From Haematobia irritans (Eukaryota; Arthropoda; Insecta; Diptera; Muscidae): 64,000 nucleotides of DNA. This document shows, in pieces, positions 46,891 to 57,678 of the stretch. The position numbers were made by a program, and so were the translations under genes. Under the pieces are notes generated by a model. The model made no database searches. It was given only the letters and a program-made list of their open reading frames with translations, and had not been told where the DNA came from. Where the stretch lies: contig NC_134397.1 in assembly GCF_050003625.1 (NCBI RefSeq), positions 270,810,070 to 270,874,069 of the forward strand, given 5' to 3'. How positions within the stretch are numbered: position 1 is the first letter of the stretch; the number at the start of each line of letters is the position of its first letter.

Positions 46891-47568
46891 AAAGCACAAA
46901 AGTGTCAACTTTATCAACCCTGATCCAAAAGCATTAACGCTGCATTACGTTGCGACGAAACTATTATATTCAATTAAAACAAAGCATACTTTTAGTCAAT
47001 CAATTTAATAAAAAAAAATATTTGCTATGATGTACCCTGTAATTCAATTTTTAACCATTTTATTTGACTGAGTAAACAAAACATATCGATTCGCGAAAGT
47101 TTTCTGTGACGCCCATTGTTGCCAGTAATTTCTTGGCTCTTGTCCCCAAATTGGGACGTTTTGGTTCCCAAAAATCCCAATTTAAATTGAAATTTCTTAC
47201 AAAAATTCCCAATAAATTTTTTAAAAGTGTAAAGGAATAGGCTGTGCTGTAACAAATCCGTAACAATTTAAAAATTCAAAAATATGCAATTTTGGTTATG
47301 TCTGCTTACGAGTCCCAATAACATGCTAATTTCAAAACACATAAACAAGGACAAGAGTGTTCAAAATATCATCCTATGCAGTCCTCATCAGAAGTATGGG
47401 TATAGTCATCGAATTTTTCTTTTAGGCAAATTGCCTTCTAAATGCTCGAGAAATAAAACTCGGGGTTCGGTCAACATATGTATTTATGAATTAAAATTTA
47501 CTTCTAAATAGGAAAGAAATAAAATTGGGTGATCGATCAATTTGGTGTTGTTGGCCTGATATGAACTA
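46891..47568. other. No recognised gene; one arm of a 42-bp direct repeat
   Basis: The only notable item is 47423-47464, repeated exactly at 48061-48102, on the far side of the MITE. Short frames on both strands look like chance. Confidence 0.35.
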
Positions 47569-48060
47569 CACTGAAAAAAACAGTAAACCCACCAGGTTAA
47601 TTTTAGAAAATTTGTAGAAAATTTTAACTAAACACTATTACAAACGCTGGCATCAAGCCGATGTCACAAAAAAAAGTAAATATTTTTTGACAAATTCAAG
47701 AAAGTTTATTAGACATAATTAATTTTTTTCACTTGTTTAAGAAAATTTTGTAGTTTGAAGGAAAAAATTGGAGTTCAAAATTGCAAGAATGTCTTTAGTG
47801 ACATACGAAGTTTCGGATGGACTCATTTGTAGTAAACTTTGCAAATTTAAAGAAATAATGAAATATTTTGTGAGAAACACGAATTTAGTAAATCTTTATG
47901 CTTAATTCGTATAATTTTTTCCTGCATTTTAGTTCATTTAACTATCGTACACAGAAAATTATTGGAGTGAAGGAAACTTTCTCCAAACATAATAATTCCA
48001 TGAACTAAAACAAAGTTAAATTGGCTTTAGTGAAATAAAGAGTTCACTTTTTTTTGAGTG
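47569..48060 (+). mobile_element. TA-target MITE, CACTGAAAAAA/TTTTTTGAGTG family, 492 bp
   Basis: TA at 47567-47568 and 48061-48062. Closely matches 11440-11940 over the whole length with small indels. Non-coding. Confidence 0.8.
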
Positions 48061-48103
48061 TAGGCAAATTGCCTTCTAAATGCTCGAGAAATAAAACTCG
48101 GGA

Positions 48104-48855
48104 ATCGCTGCTACTCTATTGGATGGTGGACGAACAGCGCACTCTGCATTGAAATTGCCGTTGAATATGCCGGTTTGCTTACATATATTTATTGATCACT
48201 TTAAAATTGATTCGAAATTAATTAAAATAAAATTATTCTCAAATTAACAGGTGATTGATAATCCCACGTTCAATATTTCAAGAAATTCTGCGATAGCAAA
48301 AGTTTTGCAACAAGCAGAAATTATTTTATTGGATGAATGTACAATGACTCATAAAAAATCACTGGAAGCATTAAACCCTACAATGCAAGATCTACGTCAG
48401 AACCAAGCCATTTTTGGTTGTGCTTTAATATTATTGTCAGGCGATTTTCGTCGGCGGAAGAGATCAACGCATGTTTAAAGGCTTCTTTTCTGTGGCGACA
48501 TGTGCAAAAATTGACATTAGACATAAATATGTGCGTTCAAATGCACAACGACCAATCTGCCGATCGGTTCTCGAAGCAATTGTTAGATATTTGAAATGGC
48601 AAAGTTCGCCTCAATATTACAAATGGATTAATGACATTGCCGACCAATGAATGCAGTAAATTATCCTATTGAATTTTTAAATTCATTGGATACGGTGGCA
48701 TACCAGGTGCCACCGTATTGTTTGAATTTAAAGGTTGGCTCATCAATTATTTTACTGCGAAATTTAAATGCACCAAAACTGTGTAATGGCACAAGATTAG
48801 CTGTACGAAAATTGATGTCAAATTTAATTGAAGCCACAATATTGACTGGAACTGC
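48104..48855 (+). pseudogene. Helitron helicase relic, part 1 (PIF1-like)
   Basis: Reads IAATLLDGGRTAHSALKLPL, then a possible 78-base intron (48173-48250, ending TTAACAG), then VIDNPTFN and on into LLDECTM (Walker B) and LLSGDFR (helicase motif III). A deletion with frameshift after GDFR removes about 15-20 residues. The frame resumes as INACLKASFLWRHVQ, with later stops, and then [16 protein letters not shown]. The Rep domain and Walker A are absent. It is cut at 48856 by the BEL/Pao LTR and continues at 56535. Family knowledge: Helitrons transpose by rolling-circle replication with a Rep-helicase protein. Confidence 0.85.
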
Positions 48856-49869
48856 TGTTAAATCACCATGATTTATTGTTTTTGATTATGTTTGTTTGTT
48901 TCAAATAGTATACATGAATTCAATTTACTAATATTTATTTTAGTTTAATTCAATTTGAAACTTGTTTGAAATTGCTTTGAATTCAAGTCTTGATATTGAA
49001 TCTCTATTTTTTGTATCACATACTGGCATCCCTACTACCAATATCGTAAATGTCATTCTCGATTCTTTACTCACAGTATTTTCGTTTTTGTTGTTGCAAC
49101 ACTTTGGGGCAACGATCAACATGTAAATAATGTAAACAATAGCTAATATACATACGTATGTACATATATTATAACTGTCCCATTTTTTATTTCATTAGAA
49201 GTTTGAAGTTTGGCAAATAATAAATCATTATTGAAAGGTGTTGAAAGTGAAACGATCGTGTTTTATTACAGTGGAATAAAAAGTGTGTTGAAGACATTGT
49301 TCACATAGAGACATTCTATGTAGTTGGAGCAAATTACAAATGAATCGAGACAGTGAAAATAATATGGAAATTATTCTAAAATTGGTTAAATATTGAGCCA
49401 GTCAGTTGTGGTAAAAAAGAGACATTAACTTATTGGAAAGTGACATATCTGTGGGTCAAATAACAAGTAAAGTAAAGAAAACATTTGTGACATAAAAATA
49501 AACCATAAGGGAAATTATTAAAGTGAACTGAACCACATTTCTAGAACCTTTAAAGATTTCTTTAGACATTTTTAATACAAATCAAGTGCAGTGTGGCAAT
49601 TCATAGTGTTCCATTATAAAATTAAATTTTTGGAAAACCTGGAAGCTGGCTCTATTACCTGTGGTGTTTCAACAGGGAGACGTAATCCATTTGTTTGTTA
49701 CCTGAAATTGTGGAAGCTTGTAAGTTGGAAGTTGGCCCAAATACAAGGTAACGTTTTGTTTTATATATCATTACAATTTGCATACCCAAACCGAACCATT
49801 GGGTTAGGAATTTGTCCCATTACATATTGGACAAATTCCAGGGCTGTCAAAACAGGCAGTCCTTAAACA
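48856..49869 (+). repeat. 5' LTR of the BEL/Pao element
   Basis: 1014 bp with TG...CA-type borders (TGTT...AACA). It should carry the promoter and polyadenylation signal; AATAAA-like strings occur (for example at 49274) but the transcription start is not assigned. Confidence 0.95.
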
Positions 49870-49890
49870 TTGGCGACCGTGACAGGACAA
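49870..49890 (+). promoter_or_regulatory. Primer binding site for reverse transcription
   Basis: TGGCGACCGTGACAGG begins one base after the 5' LTR, in the position and with the TGG start expected to pair with a tRNA 3' CCA end. The tRNA was not identified. Confidence 0.75.
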
Positions 49891-50367
49891 ATATTCAGTG
49901 GCATTGTAACATTTTTTAATATTCTGAATTTAATAAAATTCAGTAGCGAGTGTCTCAGTACCACGAAAACCCATTTGTATAATTCGTGCGGTTACATAAT
50001 CACTGACAACGTTATTGGAATACATTTGTTTTTGCCCCTGGAAATTTTACGCCATTTTTAAATTGCATTCGGTAATATTTTGTGCCGCGAATAAAATCAT
50101 TTATGTTATTGGCCCACATCGAATTTCCACCATTTTCTTAAGTTTGATTTTTCACATATTGGATTGTTGTTGGAATTTCAAAGGGCAATCACATCGCATA
50201 CATTGGAATCCTCACATAGGAAATAAATTGCCTCGGTGAATTTTTTTACAACAACATTCAAATTATAAATCATATTATATTGATTCTATCTCGAAATTTA
50301 AATTTATTGGGAAGTATATTTTCGGAGTTTTTGTATACATAATTTTGAACTAAAAAAAAAATATACA

Positions 50368-53300
50368 ATGCCAAACGGTGAAGAAATAACACAGCCAAGC
50401 CCATCGCTTGAAGAATTAAAACAGCGTCGTGCCTCATCGAAAGGTAGTATGACCCGAATCAAAAATGTTGTCGAAGGAAAAAATATATTGTCTCATACTG
50501 AGTTAGAAGGTCGATTAGGCATTATTGAGTCATACTACAAACAGGCTTCGTATTATCAGAACCAAATTGAAAGGCTGTCTCCTCTAGACGATGGTAGGGC
50601 TGATATAGATGAACTTTACATCACTATTAAGACCAAAATTTTAGATCTGATTGGTAGTGGTAGACGGCATAGTGTTACTGAACAATCTTTTTCTGTCCCT
50701 CAACACTCATCAAGTCGTCTTCCTAACTTGAAACTTCCCAAGTTTGATGGAAAGTATTTAGAATACAAAAATTTTATAAATACTTTCAACAATTTAGTCC
50801 ATAAGGACCCAAATATTCCAGTGACGGAAAAATTCAACCATTTACTTTCGTGTCTCAGTGGTGAGGCCTTATCAACAATTAAAGCGTTTCAAGTCACAGA
50901 TGAAAACTATCAGGGTGCCCTCGACAGACTCAAAGAGAGGTACGATAATGACACACTGATATTTTTGGAAAACGTAACATCAATGTTTGAAATTTCTAAA
51001 TCAAGTAAACCTGTCCCAAAGCAATTAAGAAATATTGTAGACACTATATCAGCCCTTTATAGTTCTCTGAAATCACTTGGCTCATATGAACAAATTTGTG
51101 ACGCATTCATAATTCATTTGGCAATGAGCAAAGTTGACCCTGAAACAAAACAGAAATGGGATGAGTTTATTGATTACTCGAAATTACCTTCGTGGACTGA
51201 TTGCTGCTCTATGTTGGACAGACGTTGTCAACAACTCGATGCACAGTGCCGAAGAACATCTAAACAACAAAACCCATCTACCTCATCGAATTATTCACAT
51301 AATAATCAACCATCGAAGCAACACTCATTGCTGGCGAAAAATATGACTCAAGAAATAATTTGCAATCATTGCTCAAAATCTGGTCATTTTATAACAACTT
51401 GTCAACGATTCATTGTTTTGACTCCAAATCAACGAATGGAGCAAGCAAAACAACAAAAACTTTGTCTCAACTGTCTTGCAAAGGGACACATGTATATGCA
51501 GTGTCCATCTCGATATTCATGCAGATTTTGTAAACAAAAACATCACTCGCTTTTACATAAGCAAGAGGAGCAAGAAGAAACTCCGACTACGTCATCTGCC
51601 TCAACTCACGGTACATTTCGACAAAATTCTGACTCACAAATAAGTAATGTTATTTTAGCGACTGCTTTGGTTTTAATTCGAGATTCTGAGGGGAATTTTA
51701 GAATGGGGAGAGCACTTCTTGATTCTTGCTCTCAAGTAAATTTCATAACGGAATCTTTCTCAAATTCACTCAATTTACGGAAATCGAAAAATCCTATAGA
51801 TATTTTGGGAATTGGTGCTTCTGGTGTAAAAGTTTCATACAAAACACAAAGTACTGTCCGATCTCGATTAAATAATTTCGAATTGTCCCTCGATTTCTTA
51901 ATTTCCCCAAAGATAACTGGGTATCATCCTGATGAGAATTTATCGATAACGGATTTCAATCTACCCAACAACATTGAATTAGCTGACCCTGAATTCCATC
52001 GTAGGCGTGGTATCGATATGTTACTTGGTGCCGAGTCATTTTTCTCACTTCTTTCTGTGGGACAAATTCGTCTTGGGGAAAATCTACCGACTTTACAGAA
52101 GACACTGTTAGGGTGGATTGTTTCCGGAAAATATACAAGTAATCATTTGAATCGACCTTCAAAAACAAGTTATGTTGTCTCAGAAGATATATTTTCAAAA
52201 ATCAATAATAATGTTGAAATGTTATGGAAATTAGAATCTGTTGAAGGCAAACGCCAACCATTTTCATTGGAACAACAGGAATGCGAAAATCATTTCATTA
52301 AAAATGTATCGGTCCAAAATGATAGAAGAATCATTGTGAGATTGCCTCTTAAGGAAGACCCAATGGTTCTTGGTGATTCAAGAGACATAGCTCTTCGTCG
52401 TTTTCTTTCTATTGAACGAAAATTAAATAAAAATTCTGAATTGAAGGAACAGTACTCAAAGTTTATGAAAGAATATGAAGAGCTAGGACATATGTCTCCA
52501 ATAGAAGAAAAATCGATTTCTTCTCCAAACTATTACATTCCCCATCATTGTGTTTTACGACCTCAAAGTGTCTCGACCAAACTTCGTGTGGTTTTTGACG
52601 CATCATGCAAATCCTCATCTCAATTGTCTCTTAACGATATCATGATGGTTGGTCCCACAATTCAAAATCAGTTACTAATAACTTTGCTGCGCTTCAGATG
52701 TCATAGGTATGGCCTTACAGCCGATATTGAAAAAATGTATCGGCAGGTATTGGTCCATCCTGATGATAGACATTTGCAACTGATTTTATGGCGTGATCAT
52801 TCTACCAGTCCGATTAAAACATATACCCTGAATACTGTCACATATGGAACTGCATCTGCCCCATATTTAGCAATACGAAGTCTTCATTATGCCGCAGAAC
52901 AATTTCCCAATTCTCACGAATGTGGCAAGGCTGTTGTCACAAAAGATTTCTATGTTGATGATATGATTACTGGTGCTGATGATTTGCATACATTGCAACT
53001 CATCAAAAAGGAGGTAACAGAAATATTGACTCATTCAAATTTCTCTCTCTCAAAATGGCATAGTAACTGTCCCAATTTAAACTTGATTGATACTGGTATA
53101 AAAGAGGTTCGAATTGACGATGATTATACTAGCACATTAGGAATATCGTGGTACACCTCAGATGATACTTTCCGCTTTGAATTTCGCCCATCAAAATCGT
53201 ATTCGCATAATACGAAAAGAACAATTCTGTCTCTTACATCTACGCTTTTTGACCCAATGGGGTTAATCAGCCCTCTAATCATTAAATCAAAAATTTTGCT

Positions 53301-55488
53301 ACAGAAGCTTTGGATTTTAAAATGTGATTGGGATGAATCTGTGCCTCAAGAAATTGATAGTGCTTGGACTAATATTTTGGCTGATTACCATAATCTACCC
53401 CAATTAAAAATTTCTCGATTCATTCGTTTAACCAATTTGATTGATCTTCAAGTACATGGATTTGGAGATGCCTCTACTAAAGCGTATGGTTGTTGTCTCT
53501 ATTTCCGATGCATCGATTCATTCGGCAATGTTGTTACAAATCTGGTAGCTTCAAAATCTAGAGTTGCCTCACTAAAAACAAGATCTTTGCCCCGGTTAGA
53601 ATTGTGCGCATCACATTTACTTGCAAATTTTTGGAATCAACTAAAAGATCATTTCAATTTTTCAATTTCAACAATAAATTTTTGGTCTGACTCGCAAATT
53701 ACATTACATTGGATCAGAACTCATTCATCAACTTTATCAACTTTCGTCGGTAATAGAGTTTCTGAAATCCAAAATTTATCAAATGATATATATTGGCGAT
53801 ATATACCTACAGACCAAAATCCTGCAGACTTAGTGTCACGAGGTTGCTCAGTTATCGAACTGGAGAATTCTAATTGGTTTTATGGCCCATCGTTTCTACG
53901 ATCTTCCGAATCTGAATGGCCACCGTTTGATGGACCGAATGTCAGCGAAGAAGAAATGACGATAGAAAAAAGGAAAACAATTTTACTCGCGCAAGAAGAA
54001 GATGTGCCATATATAGTTCAAGCGGTTCACAAATTTAGCAACTATTTGAAATGCCTCAGAATTTTCTCATATATTTTCCGATTTCAGTCGAAAAAACTTA
54101 GAAACTGCCTCACTATATCTCCTGATGAACTGAATCATTCACTTCACCGTATTATTTGGGCGATTCAACGTCACTATTTTTCGAATGAAATTAAGCAAAT
54201 AAACAATTCTGGGACTTTACACAACCATTTATCGTCTTTGGCTCTCTTCATACAAGAAGTTGATGGAGTCGAATTAGTTCGTGTTGGAGGTCGACTTCTA
54301 AATTCCGACTTACCTGAAGATATGAAGTTTCCATTCCTCCTGCCTAAATCTGACCCATTTGTTAAAGTTATGATAAACCATTTTCACCAATCAAATTACC
54401 ACGCTGGCCCTAGAGCTCTGGTGTCGTTAATACAACAACAATTCTGGATCATCAATTGTCGCTCGTTAGCAAGACAAGTGGTTTATAGCTGTATACATTG
54501 CACTAAATATAAGCCAAAGCTTTTGACTCAGGTGATGGGAAATTTGCCAAAGGATCGTGTATCTGGCTCTCGCCCATTCCAGGTTGTTGGTGTTGACTTT
54601 GCTGGTCCGATTGCAACGTATCTCAGAATTAGAGGAAAAACGCCGTACAAATCGTATATAGCTGTTTTTGTCTGTTTTGCGACAAAAGCAGTCCACCTCG
54701 AAGCCGTTTCCGACCTTTCAAGTGATGCTTTCATAGCAGCTCTCAAGCGGTTTATTGGTCGAAGAGGTCTCCCATCCAAAATATATTGCGATAATGCTAC
54801 AAACTTTATTGGCGCTGAGTCAAAATTAAAGGAATTCCACAAACAATTCCACTTAGAAGAAACAAAATCCAAAATTGAATCATTTTCTGTCTCGAAACAT
54901 ATTCAATTTATATTTATCCCTCCAAGAGCACCACATTTTGGCGGGTTATGGGAGGCGGCGGTCAAATCGGCTAAGGGTCACTTGTTTCGCACTCTTCCAA
55001 ATGCACGACTCACATTTGAAGAATTATCCACAGCCTTAGTGGAAATAGAGGCCGTTATGAATTCTCGCCCAATTTCTCCAGCTTCAACTGACCCGAATGA
55101 TCTTCAAGCCCTTACACCGGGACATTTTTTAATTGGTTGCCCTTTACTCAGTTTACCAGAAAGAACAAATTTTGACTCAGATATCTCCCATTTGCAATCA
55201 TGGCAAAGAATTTCTGCAGTGAAATCACATTTCTGGCGCAGGTGGCATAAAGAATATTTGGCTCAACTTCAACATCGTCATAAATGGCAAACCCCGCAGC
55301 AAGAGCTAAATGTCAATGATATGGTAATCGTCCATGAAGATAATGTCCCACCGATGAAGTGGATCACTGGCCGTGTAACAAACATTGTCCCAGGTGCTGA
55401 TGGTTATGCTAGAGTTGCTGATGTGCGAACTCCAACTAATCTACTCAGACGTCCAGTGGCAAAGTTGGCGAAATTACCAATTGATTGA
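50368..55488 (+). CDS. BEL/Pao Gag-Pol polyprotein
   Basis: A single 1706-residue frame. Gag: DUF1759-type core (LPKFDGKYLEYKNF, about residues 123-190). Zinc knuckles CX2CX4HX4C at 332-345 and 366-379, with a third Cys/His cluster from 385. Aspartic protease: LLDSCSQ at Asp452, where most relatives I recall have DSG. Reverse transcriptase: YVDD at 862-865. RNase H: Asp1034 (GFGDAS) and Asp1108 (WSDSQ). Integrase: His1338/His1340 to Cys1375/Cys1378 zinc site, then Asp1410, Asp1475 (YCDNATNF) and Glu1529 (GGLWEAAVK). A C-terminal DUF5641-like domain ends near the stop. It makes the capsid and enzymes that copy the RNA and insert it. There is no stop or frameshift. The ATG at 50368 follows a 498-base leader. 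Confidence 0.96.
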   Translation: MPNGEEITQPSPSLEELKQRRASSKGSMTRIKNVVEGKNILSHTELEGRLGIIESYYKQASYYQNQIERLSPLDDGRADIDELYITIKTKILDLIGSGRRHSVTEQSFSVPQHSSSRLPNLKLPKFDGKYLEYKNFINTFNNLVHKDPNIPVTEKFNHLLSCLSGEALSTIKAFQVTDENYQGALDRLKERYDNDTLIFLENVTSMFEISKSSKPVPKQLRNIVDTISALYSSLKSLGSYEQICDAFIIHLAMSKVDPETKQKWDEFIDYSKLPSWTDCCSMLDRRCQQLDAQCRRTSKQQNPSTSSNYSHNNQPSKQHSLLAKNMTQEIICNHCSKSGHFITTCQRFIVLTPNQRMEQAKQQKLCLNCLAKGHMYMQCPSRYSCRFCKQKHHSLLHKQEEQEETPTTSSASTHGTFRQNSDSQISNVILATALVLIRDSEGNFRMGRALLDSCSQVNFITESFSNSLNLRKSKNPIDILGIGASGVKVSYKTQSTVRSRLNNFELSLDFLISPKITGYHPDENLSITDFNLPNNIELADPEFHRRRGIDMLLGAESFFSLLSVGQIRLGENLPTLQKTLLGWIVSGKYTSNHLNRPSKTSYVVSEDIFSKINNNVEMLWKLESVEGKRQPFSLEQQECENHFIKNVSVQNDRRIIVRLPLKEDPMVLGDSRDIALRRFLSIERKLNKNSELKEQYSKFMKEYEELGHMSPIEEKSISSPNYYIPHHCVLRPQSVSTKLRVVFDASCKSSSQLSLNDIMMVGPTIQNQLLITLLRFRCHRYGLTADIEKMYRQVLVHPDDRHLQLILWRDHSTSPIKTYTLNTVTYGTASAPYLAIRSLHYAAEQFPNSHECGKAVVTKDFYVDDMITGADDLHTLQLIKKEVTEILTHSNFSLSKWHSNCPNLNLIDTGIKEVRIDDDYTSTLGISWYTSDDTFRFEFRPSKSYSHNTKRTILSLTSTLFDPMGLISPLIIKSKILLQKLWILKCDWDESVPQEIDSAWTNILADYHNLPQLKISRFIRLTNLIDLQVHGFGDASTKAYGCCLYFRCIDSFGNVVTNLVASKSRVASLKTRSLPRLELCASHLLANFWNQLKDHFNFSISTINFWSDSQITLHWIRTHSSTLSTFVGNRVSEIQNLSNDIYWRYIPTDQNPADLVSRGCSVIELENSNWFYGPSFLRSSESEWPPFDGPNVSEEEMTIEKRKTILLAQEEDVPYIVQAVHKFSNYLKCLRIFSYIFRFQSKKLRNCLTISPDELNHSLHRIIWAIQRHYFSNEIKQINNSGTLHNHLSSLALFIQEVDGVELVRVGGRLLNSDLPEDMKFPFLLPKSDPFVKVMINHFHQSNYHAGPRALVSLIQQQFWIINCRSLARQVVYSCIHCTKYKPKLLTQVMGNLPKDRVSGSRPFQVVGVDFAGPIATYLRIRGKTPYKSYIAVFVCFATKAVHLEAVSDLSSDAFIAALKRFIGRRGLPSKIYCDNATNFIGAESKLKEFHKQFHLEETKSKIESFSVSKHIQFIFIPPRAPHFGGLWEAAVKSAKGHLFRTLPNARLTFEELSTALVEIEAVMNSRPISPASTDPNDLQALTPGHFLIGCPLLSLPERTNFDSDISHLQSWQRISAVKSHFWRRWHKEYLAQLQHRHKWQTPQQELNVNDMVIVHEDNVPPMKWITGRVTNIVPGADGYARVADVRTPTNLLRRPVAKLAKLPID

Positions 55489-55515
55489 AACCAAGGGTTT
55501 CAATGGGGCCCGGCA

Positions 55516-56529
55516 TGTTAAATCACCATGATTTATTGTTTTTGATTATGTTTGTTTGTTTCAAATAGTATACATGAATTCAATTTACTAATATTTATTT
55601 TAGTTTAATTCAATTTGAAACTTGTTTGAAATTGCTTTGAATTCAAGTCTTGATATTGAATCTCTATTTTTTGTATCACATACTGGCATCCCTACTACCA
55701 ATATCGTAAATGTCATTCTCGATTCTTTACTCACAGTATTTTCGTTTTTGTTGTTGCAACACTTTGGGGCAACGATCAACATGTAAATAATGTAAACAAT
55801 AGCTAATATACATACGTATGTACATATATTATAACTGTCCCATTTTTTATTTCATTAGAAGTTTGAAGTTTGGCAAATAATAAATCATTATTGAAAGGTG
55901 TTGAAAGTGAAACGATCGTGTTTTATTACAGTGGAATAAAAAGTGTGTTGAAGACATTGTTCACATAGAGACATTCTATGTAGTTGGAGCAAATTACAAA
56001 TGAATCGAGACAGTGAAAATAATATGGAAATTATTCTAAAATTGGTTAAATATTGAGCCAGTCAGTTGTGGTAAAAAAGAGACATTAACTTATTGGAAAG
56101 TGACATATCTGTGGGTCAAATAACAAGTAAAGTAAAGAAAACATTTGTGACATAAAAATAAACCATAAGGGAAATTATTAAAGTGAACTGAACCACATTT
56201 CTAGAACCTTTAAAGATTTCTTTAGACATTTTTAATACAAATCAAGTGCAGTGTGGCAATTCATAGTGTTCCATTATAAAATTAAATTTTTGGAAAACCT
56301 GGAAGCTGGCTCTATTACCTGTGGTGTTTCAACAGGGAGACGTAATCCATTTGTTTGTTACCTGAAATTGTGGAAGCTTGTAAGTTGGAAGTTGGCCCAA
56401 ATACAAGGTAACGTTTTGTTTTATATATCATTACAATTTGCATACCCAAACCGAACCATTGGGTTAGGAATTTGTCCCATTACATATTGGACAAATTCCA
56501 GGGCTGTCAAAACAGGCAGTCCTTAAACA
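55516..56529 (+). repeat. 3' LTR of the BEL/Pao element
   Basis: Same length and, by eye, same sequence as the 5' LTR (offset 6660). The gag-pol stop is 27 bases upstream; the intervening AATGGGG is a poor polypurine tract candidate. Confidence 0.95.
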
Positions 56530-56534
56530 ACTGC

Positions 56535-56781
56535 GAAAGGTGAAATTGTGCTTATACCACGTATTCCACTGATTCCAACAGACATGCCATTTGAATTTAA
56601 GCGTTTACAATTCCCAGTGCGTCTATCATTTGCCATGTCCACCAATAAGGCGCAAGGACAAACGCTTCAAATATGTGGATTACATTTGGAGGATGTTGGA
56701 GTTGGATCTCCAAATTGTTTGTTTGTGCTGGCTTCAAATGGCCAAACGAAAAACATTGTACATCAAAATGTTTTGGATTGA
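56535..56781 (+). pseudogene. Helitron helicase relic, part 2
   Basis: Continues the helicase after the BEL/Pao insertion: GEIVLIPRIPLIPTDMPFEF, then RLSFAMSTNKAQGQTL (helicase motif VI region), LHLEDVGVGSPN and the natural stop at 56779-56781. This part has no lesion, so much of the decay is in the first part. Confidence 0.9.
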
Positions 56782-56838
56782 CAATATTAAATTTCATATT
56801 CACAAAATAAACTATAATATTTCATTAATTCTTTGGTT

Positions 56839-56869
56839 GGTTGCAACAAAGTGCAACTGGGTCCGCTAG
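56839..56869 (+). mobile_element. Helitron 3' terminus
   Basis: A GC-containing hairpin (GTTGCA at 56840-56845, TGCAAC at 56852-56857) sits 8 bases before CTAG at 56866-56869, followed by T: the standard 3' end of a Helitron (hairpin, CTRR, host T). The 5' TC end was not found. Confidence 0.85.
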
Positions 56870-57119
56870 TATTCTATAAGTATGGAATTTAGTTTCTGTG
56901 ATTCTTTCTGTGATGTGGGATTTAGTTTCTTTACGAAATAATTTCGCAATAGAAGAAAAATTTCTTAGGCAAGCAGAGTAAATTCTAAATTAGTTGTTGG
57001 GCCCCTAATAAATGCCGTGGAATAAAGAGGAGGATTTTTTTTATACTTATTACTTATTAAAGTTACAATTATTACTTAAATCTTAACCACCCGGGAATAT
57101 AATGGCAGGCTGGTGTAGT

Positions 57120-57330
57120 TTTGACCCAACTAAAATCATGCAGTGATCGATAGCAGCGTAGCTGACGTGTGTTCCATGTGTAATCAGGGGCCTCATGACA
57201 CGCGTCATCTTTTCGTTTGTCTCGCCTCACTACCAGACCAGTCTGGACGCATCCCATTTTTGTCGCAGTGTTGCTCGATCTGGATACAAGCTGATGTACC
57301 AACAGTGCAACACGAAATGGTCTGGTGGAT
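57120..57330 (+). pseudogene. 3' relic of a non-LTR retrotransposon (jockey/I-like)
   Basis: ADVCSMCNQGPHDTRHLFVC matches the Cys/His motif near the end of jockey-type reverse transcriptase proteins, followed out of frame by a remnant of the usual LWTHP phrase. Very short; the 5' part is lost. Confidence 0.55.
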
Positions 57331-57678
57331 CATGGGAAGTTTTGCGAAAAATTTCTTTCCCGGATTGAAAAAAAGTAAAGAAAAAATTCTATTTACAACC
57401 CAAAACTTATTCTCAACAAATAAAAAATAAGTCCAATATAAATGAACAATTAATAATGGCGCCAAAAAGTCTAGTTTCTTGCTTAACAGGCATGAAATCA
57501 TAACGTCCCTTCATCAATCCAAGAATATTTGACTTTTTCATGGAATGTATTTCATTTTTCTATTAAAGTATTATTTATTTTATTATTTTGGTAACATTCC
57601 TTAATTTACCACTTGTTTATTCAATCCAAAATAAATTTTTGACATTAAAATTATAAACGAAATGTCTAAAATTAAAAT

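Larger units (their letters stand above)
48856..56529 (+). mobile_element. Intact BEL/Pao LTR retrotransposon, 7674 bp
   Basis: Two 1014-bp LTRs (48856-49869, 55516-56529), each TGTTAAATC...TTAAACA, flanked by the 5-bp duplication ACTGC (48851-48855, 56530-56534). An internal gag-pol frame of 1706 codons is uninterrupted. Five-base duplication, Gag type and domain order (protease-RT-RNase H-integrase) place it in BEL/Pao. I see no difference between the LTRs in a line-by-line reading, so insertion is recent. No envelope-like frame. Confidence 0.97.

Noticed and set aside
48940..49122. Minus-strand 60-codon frames in the BEL/Pao LTRs, identical at 55600-55782, and the 91-codon plus frames at 49591 and 56251
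   Set aside because: They are duplicated because the LTRs are duplicated; no recognised domain.
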